Under the pieces are notes generated by a model. That model was not told the origin of the DNA, ran no database searches, and was given only the letters and a program-made list of their open reading frames with translations. A stretch of DNA of 5,011 bases from Muribaculaceae bacterium (GTDB lineage: Bacteria > Bacteroidota > Bacteroidia > Bacteroidales > Muribaculaceae): positions 1-5,011 of the forward strand of contig JAEEVB010000186.1 of assembly GCA_016287065.1 (NCBI GenBank). Direction: 5' to 3'. Made by a program: the position numbers and the translations under genes. Below, piece after piece: positions 1 to 5,011 of the stretch; the first letter of the stretch is position 1, and every line of letters begins with the position of its first letter.

Positions 1-547
1 TGCGGAGCACCATGTCGGCGCCCAGCATCATCAGCCGGTCATGCACCGCCTCTACATTGTCGGTGCGGGCGATTGGCACCCGGCGTTGCTCGATGATGTC
101 GCCCGTGTCAATCTCGTGTTTCAGGAAGAATGTGGTCACACCCGTCTCGGTATCACCGTTCATCACCGCCCAATTGATGGGCGCGGCACCACGATACTTG
201 GGCAGCAGCGAGGCGTGCAGGTTGAAGGTGCCCAGGGGAGGCATGGCCCACACCACTTGCGGCAACATTCTGAAGGCTATCACAATGTGCAGGTCGGCCC
301 CGATGGCGCGTAATTCGTTCACAAAAGCCTCATCCTTGAGGTTCACAGGTTGCAATAGGGGCAGACCTTGTGCCACGGCATATTGCTTCACGGCCGACTG
401 CAGCAAGTGATGACCTCTACCCGCAGGCTTGTCGGGCATCGTCACCACAGCAGCCACATGAAAACCTGCTTCAACCAGTCGTTTAAGGCTCTCCACTGCA
501 AAGTCGGGAGTGCCGAAAAAAACTATCTTCAAGTCTTCTTTTTTCAT
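1..547 (-). CDS. fmt: Methionyl-tRNA formyltransferase, N-terminal 182 residues (C-terminus off the left edge)
   Basis: Fmt transfers a formyl group from 10-formyl-tetrahydrofolate to the amino group of Met on initiator tRNA, in the cytoplasm, ahead of translation initiation. I translated the reverse strand from the ATG at 547-545. The visible part is the Rossmann-like formyltransferase domain: FFGTPDFA at residues 10-17, PAGRG at 41-45, and the family signature FNLHASLLPKYRGAAPI at 108-124. The expected catalytic residues are present: Asn109, His111 and Asp147 (in IDTGD), matching Asn/His/Asp of the E. coli enzyme. A TAG lies in frame directly before the ATG, so no longer start is possible. 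No clear Shine-Dalgarno is visible. The gene follows the ClC gene after 17 bp and should be co-transcribed with it. The family is usually a little over 300 residues, so roughly the last 130, including the C-terminal tRNA-binding domain, lie outside the window. Nothing suggests a broken gene; the frame is open to the edge. Confidence 0.97.
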   Translation of the reverse strand, partial: MKKEDLKIVFFGTPDFAVESLKRLVEAGFHVAAVVTMPDKPAGRGHHLLQSAVKQYAVAQGLPLLQPVNLKDEAFVNELRAIGADLHIVIAFRMLPQVVWAMPPLGTFNLHASLLPKYRGAAPINWAVMNGDTETGVTTFFLKHEIDTGDIIEQRRVPIARTDNVEAVHDRLMMLGADMVLR

Positions 548-564
548 CTATGATGTTGTTTTCG

Positions 565-2394
565 TTAGTCGTAACTATAGTGCTTGAGCACCTGCCGGTA
601 ACTGTTGAATATCTTCGACTTCGAAACAAAGCCCACATAGAGGCCTTGCTCGTCGACCACAGGCAGGTTCCAGGCCCGCGTATTGTCGAAGATCTTCATC
701 ACTTGCTCCATGGGTGTGCCCACCACAATCTTGGCAGGCGGCGACGACATGAAGCGATTCACATACATGCGCCGATACAGGTCGGGGCGGAACATGATGT
801 TGCGAATGTCATCGAGTTGCACCACACCCAGTAGTTTGCCGTCACCATCGGTCACCGGAAACAGATTGCGTCGGCTGCGCGATATGACGTCGACCACCTC
901 CTTTAAGCACATCTCGGGATGCACCTCAATGAAGTCGGTCTCAATCACACTATCCATCTTGAGCAAGGTGAGCACGGTGTGGTCTTTCTCGTGCGTGAGC
1001 AATTCGCCACGTTTAGCCAGACGCTTGGTGTAGATGCTATAAGGAGTAAAGATGCGGCAAGTGCCGTAAGAGATTGCTGAGACAATCAGTAACGGGAAGA
1101 ACAATTGATAGCCACCCGTCATTTCGGCAGTGAGGAAGATGGCCATGAGCGGAGCATGCATCACACCAGCCATCACACCGGCCATGCCCATCAGGGCAAA
1201 GTTCTTGGTCGACAAGGCCCCCTCGACTACTCCCAACGTGTTAAACAGATAGGCAAAGAAGAAGCCCGCCATACACCCCACATAGAGCGAAGGAGCAAAG
1301 GTACCGCCTACACCGCCAGCGCCATTGGTAGAAGTGGTTGCCACCACCTTCATAAGCATGATCATGCCTATGAACAGCAAGGCGGCATAAGGGTTGGCGC
1401 GCTGGTCATAGAAAAGACTGTTATCGAATATCGACTGAACATCGCCCGCCAGCAGAGTGTTGATAGCTCCATAACCCTCACCATAGAGTGGCGGGAAAAT
1501 GAAGATGAGCAGACTCAACATGGCTGCGCCTACAACGAACTTCAACTGCGGATGCTTCATGTGGCGGAACCAGCCCTCCATCAGATCAGCAATCTTGGTG
1601 AAGTAGAGCGACACGAAACCGCAGAACACTCCCAGCATAATCACAAACGGAATGCGAGAGGTGAAGAACGGCTCGCTCTGCGAGAAGAAGAACTCTACCT
1701 GATAGCCCGTAAAGGCATAGGCAACCGTTGCACCAGCCACACTAGCCAGTATGAGCGGCACGGCCGAACCGGCCGTCAGGTCGAGCATCAGTACCTCTAC
1801 GGTGAACAGCACACCGGCTATAGGTGCCTTGAAGATGCCCGCAATACCGGCCGCTGCACCGCAGCCCACAAGCATCATGAGCAACTGAGGCGACAACCTG
1901 AACAGCTGACCCAGATTAGAACCAATCGAGGCTCCAGTGAACACGATGGGGGCCTCGGCTCCCACCGATCCGCCACAACCTATGGTAATGGACGATGCCA
2001 CCACCGAGGCATACATGTTATGCTTCTTCAAGCGGCTCTTTTTCAATGCGATGGCATAAAGTACACGTGTCACACCATGCGAGATATTGTCGCGCACCAG
2101 ATAGCGCACATAGAGCGATGCCAGCAAGATGCCCAGCACAGGGAACACCAGATAGGCCCAGTTGCCGTGTGACACCTCCACCGTCTTGCTCACCCAAAGC
2201 GATATGGTGGCAATCAGGAACTTGAGCAGCACGGCCGCCAGACCCGAAACCACGCCAATCACCAGCGCAAGCATCACCACAAACGTCTTTTCGTTGATGT
2301 GCTTCTCACGCCATGCCAGCAACTTCATGAACCATCCGTTTTGCGATGGCTTTCCAGGCGATGTCGTCAGTTCTTCATCCAGTATATCTTCCAT
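565..2394 (-). CDS. ClC-family chloride channel/transporter with C-terminal CBS domain pair
   Basis: This 609-residue inner-membrane protein belongs to the voltage-gated chloride channel (ClC) family, which moves Cl- as a channel or in exchange for H+. About residues 35-450 are hydrophobic helices typical of the fold. Visible motifs are ISHGV at 104-108 (site of the usual GSGIP; Ser105), GSVGAEAP at 142-149 (site of GREGP; gating glutamate Glu147), GVLFTVEV at 194-201, GGTFAPSL at 363-370 (the GxFxP helix-N motif) and SIYT at 453-456, whose Tyr455 would be the central chloride-coordinating tyrosine. Residues about 475-535 and 545-600 form two CBS domains, which in this family can bind adenine nucleotides and regulate transport. 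The internal proton glutamate (E203 of E. coli ClC) aligns with Val201, so H+ coupling is uncertain. The ATG at 2394 is preceded by AGAGAGG only 2 nt away, a poorly spaced ribosome site. It lies 9 bp after the sugar transferase gene and 17 bp before fmt. Family assignment is secure; channel versus exchanger is not settled. Confidence 0.95.
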   Translation of the reverse strand: MEDILDEELTTSPGKPSQNGWFMKLLAWREKHINEKTFVVMLALVIGVVSGLAAVLLKFLIATISLWVSKTVEVSHGNWAYLVFPVLGILLASLYVRYLVRDNISHGVTRVLYAIALKKSRLKKHNMYASVVASSITIGCGGSVGAEAPIVFTGASIGSNLGQLFRLSPQLLMMLVGCGAAAGIAGIFKAPIAGVLFTVEVLMLDLTAGSAVPLILASVAGATVAYAFTGYQVEFFFSQSEPFFTSRIPFVIMLGVFCGFVSLYFTKIADLMEGWFRHMKHPQLKFVVGAAMLSLLIFIFPPLYGEGYGAINTLLAGDVQSIFDNSLFYDQRANPYAALLFIGMIMLMKVVATTSTNGAGGVGGTFAPSLYVGCMAGFFFAYLFNTLGVVEGALSTKNFALMGMAGVMAGVMHAPLMAIFLTAEMTGGYQLFFPLLIVSAISYGTCRIFTPYSIYTKRLAKRGELLTHEKDHTVLTLLKMDSVIETDFIEVHPEMCLKEVVDVISRSRRNLFPVTDGDGKLLGVVQLDDIRNIMFRPDLYRRMYVNRFMSSPPAKIVVGTPMEQVMKIFDNTRAWNLPVVDEQGLYVGFVSKSKIFNSYRQVLKHYSYD

Positions 2395-2403
2395 AACCTC
2401 TCT

Positions 2404-3822
2404 TTACACACCTCTTCCGGTAAACACTATTTTCACTGTATAAACCAATATTTTCAAATCGTTCAGCAATGACATGTTCTCGAGATACATCAGATCGTAG
2501 CGCAAGCGCTCTACCATCTCGTCGACATTCTTGGCATAACCAAATTTGACCATACCCATCGACGTGATGCCTGGCCTTATCTGGCGCACTAGTGCATACG
2601 ACGGTTCACGTTCCAGAATCAGATTGGCATAATACTCACGCTCTGGACGAGGACCCACAATCGACATATCGCCCTTGAGCACATTCCAAAACTGAGGTAA
2701 CTCGTCGAGGCGATACTTACGCAAGACCTTACCCACACGGGTAATGCGCGGGTCGTCTTCGGTTGATAGTTGCGGGGTGCCTTCCTTTTCAGCATTGTCA
2801 TACATCGAACGGAATTTCACTATCTTAAAAGGCTTGTTATGAAGTCCAAGCCTGTCTTGCTTGAAGAGCACGCAGCCTTTGGAATCGGTCCTGATGCAGA
2901 TGGCAATAATGATGTAGACAGGGATGAGCACAATGAGCATGATGATCGAAACCACGATGTCGATGGCGCGCTTCAGGTTTTTCCAGCCCTCAGTCATGTT
3001 GCTGCCCGAGAGATCGACAAGCGGCTCGCCGTACATGTCGCTCAGCCTCACGCGGCTCAACAAGATATTATATTTGTCGGGCGTTATCTTGATAGGCAAG
3101 TCCAGCGGGAACAACTTGTTGATGGCGTTGAGCACAACGGCCGAATCCTGCTTAGTAGGAACCACAATCAGTTCCTGTATGCCCTCACGGGCACACACTT
3201 CCTCGATCTCATCGAGGTTATACACTGGTTTGCCTATGTCCTTCACACGATTCTCGTGCGGAATCTCCACATATCCTATTACATCGTAACCCAACGAAGC
3301 GCGCATACGCTCCATCTTTTGCACAAAGGTGAAGGCCGATGCGCCACAACCTACCACAAGCGTCTTGAACTGCCACTTGCGGTTCTTGATTTTGCTGGAA
3401 GTGATGCCAGTAATCACAGCACGCACCGCATAAACGATCACAAACAACAGCACAAACAACAGGGCAATCAGCTCATAGTTGATGCCTCGCTCGTTAGATA
3501 TCATGTCGTTGATAAGCGCCACGAAAAAGATGATGGTCACATTCACAATAGTGGATGAGAGGGTAACAAAGATTTCCTGAAGTCGTGATTTGCGGAACAC
3601 ATTGTTATAATAGCCCGTCAAATAATACACCATCATCATCATCAAGGGGAAGGTAATCTGGCCCAGCACAATCATGTGAGACCCCAAGAATGCACCTAGC
3701 GACGAGGCTCCTTTGGCAGCACCCAGAAAATAGCGCAGGCAGTTGTAGCCAAACCACGCCACATTCGAGGCCAGAAAGTCGCCTATCACATATTTCATTC
3801 GTTGTTGTCGTTCACTTATCAC
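2404..3822 (-). CDS. Polyprenyl-phosphate sugar-1-phosphate transferase (glycan-initiating enzyme, WbaP/WcaJ-like)
   Basis: This family moves a sugar-1-phosphate from a nucleotide sugar to undecaprenyl phosphate in the inner membrane, the first committed step of capsule, exopolysaccharide or O-antigen assembly. The 472 residues show the usual order: an N-terminal membrane part (hydrophobic stretches near 11-34, 48-70, 88-106 and 117-140), a Rossmann-like domain (about 152-245, starting TLVVGCGASAF), a hydrophobic reentrant-type helix after KRAIDIV (284-310) and the C-terminal sugar transferase domain to about 467. In that domain I see KFRSM (336-340), RLDELPQ with the expected catalytic Asp373-Glu374 pair, and GPRPE (390-394). 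Length is normal for the long form of the family. The start is a GTG at 3822; AGGA lies 9 nt upstream, and the extra MISERQQR before Met9 fits the charged N-terminus common in relatives, so I prefer it to the ATG at 3798. No glycosyltransferase, flippase or polymerase gene is adjacent. The sugar used cannot be read from the sequence. Confidence 0.93.
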   Translation of the reverse strand: MISERQQRMKYVIGDFLASNVAWFGYNCLRYFLGAAKGASSLGAFLGSHMIVLGQITFPLMMMMVYYLTGYYNNVFRKSRLQEIFVTLSSTIVNVTIIFFVALINDMISNERGINYELIALLFVLLFVIVYAVRAVITGITSSKIKNRKWQFKTLVVGCGASAFTFVQKMERMRASLGYDVIGYVEIPHENRVKDIGKPVYNLDEIEEVCAREGIQELIVVPTKQDSAVVLNAINKLFPLDLPIKITPDKYNILLSRVRLSDMYGEPLVDLSGSNMTEGWKNLKRAIDIVVSIIMLIVLIPVYIIIAICIRTDSKGCVLFKQDRLGLHNKPFKIVKFRSMYDNAEKEGTPQLSTEDDPRITRVGKVLRKYRLDELPQFWNVLKGDMSIVGPRPEREYYANLILEREPSYALVRQIRPGITSMGMVKFGYAKNVDEMVERLRYDLMYLENMSLLNDLKILVYTVKIVFTGRGV

Positions 3823-3831
3823 GAGCCAAGT

Positions 3832-3837
3832 TCCTTT
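3832..3837 (-). promoter_or_regulatory. Shine-Dalgarno-like site deciding the GTG start of the sugar transferase
   Basis: On the minus strand the sequence AAAGGA ends 9 nt before the GTG at 3822-3820. The alternative ATG at 3798 has only an A/C-rich stretch in front of it and no purine-rich site. An in-frame TAA (the stop of tsaC, 3843-3841) closes the frame just upstream. Shine-Dalgarno sites are weak or absent in most Bacteroidota genes, so this is supporting rather than decisive evidence for the GTG start. Confidence 0.5.
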
Positions 3838-3840
3838 CGT

Positions 3841-4401
3841 TTATCTGATAATCTTGAATGTGCCGTCGCTGCGCAACAGCAAAATGTTAGACGAATCGTG
3901 CTTGCGGGTATCGTCTTGCCGGTAGTTCACCACATAGTCCACTCCGTCCTTAATGGCAGCCGATATCTCGGCAAAGGTGGCAGCTGAGGGTTGCCCACTC
4001 ACGTTGGCCGACGTGGATACGATGGGTTTGCCGAAGCGTTCGCACAACTGCTGGCAAAACTCGTCGTGAGGGATGCGAATGCCCAGCGAGTCGTTCTCAC
4101 CCAGCAATTCCTTAGCAACGTTGAAAGCCCCCTCATAGATGATAGTGAGCGGTTTCACTGCCACATCTACGAGTTCTCTTGCCATTTCGGGCACATCTAT
4201 CACATAGTGGTCAAGATGGTCTATATGGTCCAACAACACAATCAACGCCTTGTTGTCGGCACGCTGTTTCAGGTCGTAAACCTTCTTCACCGCTCCGGCA
4301 TTGGTTGCATCACAACCAATGCCCCAAATGGTGTCGGTGGGATAGAGTATGAGTCCGCCCGAGCGCAGCACCTGTATGCATTTCTTGATATCTTCTTCCA
4401 T
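3841..4401 (-). CDS. tsaC: L-threonylcarbamoyladenylate synthase (TsaC/YrdC/Sua5 family, short form)
   Basis: TsaC makes threonylcarbamoyl-AMP from threonine, bicarbonate and ATP. The TsaD complex then uses it to form t6A at position 37 of tRNAs that read ANN codons. The 186-residue protein covers a single YrdC domain with no C-terminal Sua5 extension, matching the short TsaC form. Family motifs are PTDTIWGIG at 21-29, KQR...NKAL at 45-53 (the basic nucleotide-binding region), PLTIIY at 84-89, SLGIRIP at 105-111 and STSANVSGQ at 129-137. The ATG at 4401 starts close to the usual N-terminal position, about 20 residues before the PTDT motif. This is the first gene of the minus-strand run and ends 18 bp before the sugar transferase start. 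A Bacteroidetes-type promoter lies about 60 bp upstream. YciO-like paralogues share this fold, but the close motif match and short length favour TsaC. Confidence 0.94.
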   Translation of the reverse strand: MEEDIKKCIQVLRSGGLILYPTDTIWGIGCDATNAGAVKKVYDLKQRADNKALIVLLDHIDHLDHYVIDVPEMARELVDVAVKPLTIIYEGAFNVAKELLGENDSLGIRIPHDEFCQQLCERFGKPIVSTSANVSGQPSAATFAEISAAIKDGVDYVVNYRQDDTRKHDSSNILLLRSDGTFKIIR

Positions 4402-4458
4402 TGAACATCCATTATCGGTTCCAGAGGCTTAATGCCGCCGTCTGCCGTTTGCAAATAA

Positions 4459-4492
4459 CAAAGGTAAGGAAAGAAAACGAGATTATAAGCAA
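4459..4492 (-). promoter_or_regulatory. Bacteroidetes-type promoter for the tsaC operon
   Basis: On the minus strand, TACCTTTG (4466-4459) matches the Bacteroidetes -7 consensus TAnnTTTG exactly. A TTGC (4492-4489) lies 22 bp upstream, in the place of the -33 TTTG/TTG element, though slightly farther than usual. Transcription would start near 4450-4455, giving a 5' leader of about 50 nt before tsaC. No other promoter of this quality was noticed in the short gaps downstream, in keeping with one transcript for all four minus-strand genes. Prediction from consensus only. Confidence 0.6.
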
Positions 4493-4560
4493 TTTTTCTA
4501 AATTTAATACCCCAACTGCTATAAAATTGTTAAAAAATAGCCATTTCTCCCTGTTTCATC

Positions 4561-4592
4561 TTGCAAGAATCGGTAGTTTTTACCTACCTTTG
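4561..4592 (+). promoter_or_regulatory. Bacteroidetes-type promoter for the FMN-binding protein gene
   Basis: TACCTTTG at 4585-4592 matches the Bacteroidetes -7 consensus TAnnTTTG. TTGC at 4561-4564 stands 20 bp upstream in the -33 position. Transcription should start near 4597-4602, leaving a very short leader of about 15-20 nt before the ATG at 4616. That leader (A/C-rich, no Shine-Dalgarno) is typical of Bacteroidota genes. The preceding region, about 4485-4545, is strongly AT-rich. Confidence 0.65.
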
Positions 4593-4615
4593 TCACAAAA
4601 CACAATACTCGCACA

Positions 4616-5011
4616 ATGAAAACATCAAGATTTAATCTCGTCGTTGCTTTTGCTGCTCTGGCTGCAATGTGCTTAACTGCCCAGGCTCAGAATAAGGTGG
4701 TCTATACTGGTGAAATCGCCAAGAAGGTGATTGGCTACAACGGTCCTACACCACTCAACATCACCATCAACAACGGTAAAATCGCTAAAATCGAGGTGCT
4801 CGACAACGAAGAGTCGCCTCGCTATCTGGAGAAGGCCACTAGCAAGATTTTCCCGCAGTTCATAGGCAAGACCGTGAGCGAAGCGCTCAAACTCAAAGTA
4901 GATGCCGTGACAGGAGCCACCTACACCTCTAATGCACTGCTCGAAAACATCAGGCTCGGCTTGCAGCAAGCACAAAAGAATGCTGTGAAATCTGGCAAAA
5001 AGACGAGCAAG
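4616..5011 (+). CDS. Exported single-domain FMN-binding protein, covalent flavinylation motif (C-terminal end not reached)
   Basis: The 132 visible residues begin with a signal peptide: basic MKTSR, a hydrophobic core at about 6-20, and a likely cleavage after AQA near residue 24. The rest, about 28-120, resembles the FMN_bind domain found in NqrC and RnfG. The key motif is DAVTGATYTS at 96-105, which fits the Dxx[S/T]GAT pattern that the transferase ApbE uses to attach FMN by a phosphoester bond to threonine; Thr102 is the expected acceptor. After the domain comes a lysine-rich tail (KKTSK at the edge), and no stop codon is reached, so the gene is partial. No cysteine follows the signal sequence in lipobox position, so a soluble periplasmic protein is more likely than a lipoprotein. 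The role would be electron transfer outside the inner membrane, but the partner is unknown. It is transcribed divergently from tsaC with its own promoter. Stand-alone domains of this type are distinct from the larger Nqr/Rnf subunits, so I give no gene symbol. Confidence 0.88.
   Translation, partial: MKTSRFNLVVAFAALAAMCLTAQAQNKVVYTGEIAKKVIGYNGPTPLNITINNGKIAKIEVLDNEESPRYLEKATSKIFPQFIGKTVSEALKLKVDAVTGATYTSNALLENIRLGLQQAQKNAVKSGKKTSK

Noticed and set aside
12..410. Plus-strand open frames over the fmt region
   Set aside because: The minus strand here encodes the conserved Fmt catalytic domain with all key residues, so these are shadows.
1105..2172. Long plus-strand open frame of 355 codons antisense to the ClC gene
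   Set aside because: It lies wholly inside the ClC gene on the other strand. The product is rich in His, Gln, Arg and Glu with no recognisable domain, as expected of an antisense shadow, while the ClC frame has clear family motifs throughout.
2770..3558. Plus-strand open frame of 262 codons antisense to the sugar transferase gene
   Set aside because: His/Asn/Asp-rich low-information product with no motif; fully covered by a well-supported gene on the opposite strand.
3643..3656. Short ATC/CAT triplet run (caccatcatcatcatcatc-like) as a microsatellite repeat
   Set aside because: It encodes the run of methionines (residues about 61-64) in a membrane helix of the sugar transferase and is only a few units long, so it is explained by coding sequence.
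4402..4615. A riboswitch, small RNA or terminator in the intergenic region
   Set aside because: I saw no stable GC-rich hairpin followed by a T run and no known riboswitch pattern. The only structure noticed is the 9-bp inverted repeat formed by the two promoter boxes, whose arms are too far apart to act as a terminator.
4401..4619. Possible 72-codon plus-strand gene in the region between the divergent genes
   Set aside because: It spans both predicted promoters, overlaps the tsaC start and the ATG of the FMN-binding protein gene, and has no recognisable domain or ribosome site.
4673..4975. Minus-strand open frame of 100 codons within the FMN-binding protein gene
   Set aside because: The plus strand carries a signal peptide and a flavinylation motif with a promoter in front. 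The minus-strand product has no recognisable features.

Overview
The window looks like a piece of a Bacteroidota chromosome, most likely from the order Bacteroidales (a Prevotella- or Muribaculaceae-like gut or oral anaerobe). This rests on three things. Two promoters match the Bacteroidetes -33/-7 type (TTG plus TAnnTTTG). Most starts lack a strong Shine-Dalgarno sequence. The proteins have a Bacteroidales flavour, for example the AFRMLP and FNLHASLLPKYRGAAPI stretches of Fmt. Genus cannot be fixed from the sequence alone.

Layout. Positions 1-4401 hold four tightly packed genes on the minus strand, read from right to left: tsaC (threonylcarbamoyl-AMP synthase), a polyprenyl-phosphate sugar-phosphate transferase that would start a surface glycan, a ClC-type chloride channel/transporter with two C-terminal CBS domains, and the N-terminal part of fmt (methionyl-tRNA formyltransferase), which runs off the left edge. 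The gaps are 18, 9 and 17 bp, so they very probably form one operon. A 214-bp AT-rich region (4402-4615) follows, with two divergent promoters whose -7 boxes are identical (TACCTTTG). To the right, on the plus strand, is a secreted protein with a single FMN-binding domain and a covalent flavinylation motif. It runs off the right edge.

How the genes fit together. TsaC and Fmt both serve translation: t6A modification of tRNA, and formylation of initiator Met-tRNA. The ClC protein and the sugar transferase are membrane proteins with no obvious mechanistic link to translation or to each other, so their place here looks like operon co-packaging rather than a dedicated pathway. The plus-strand flavoprotein is transcribed separately and probably carries electrons outside the inner membrane.

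No mobile element, CRISPR array, tRNA, rRNA or riboswitch was seen. I found no convincing new multi-gene system. The points most worth a second look are the channel-like residue in the ClC protein, the lone glycan-initiating enzyme inside a housekeeping operon, the mirrored divergent promoters and the small flavinylated exported protein.
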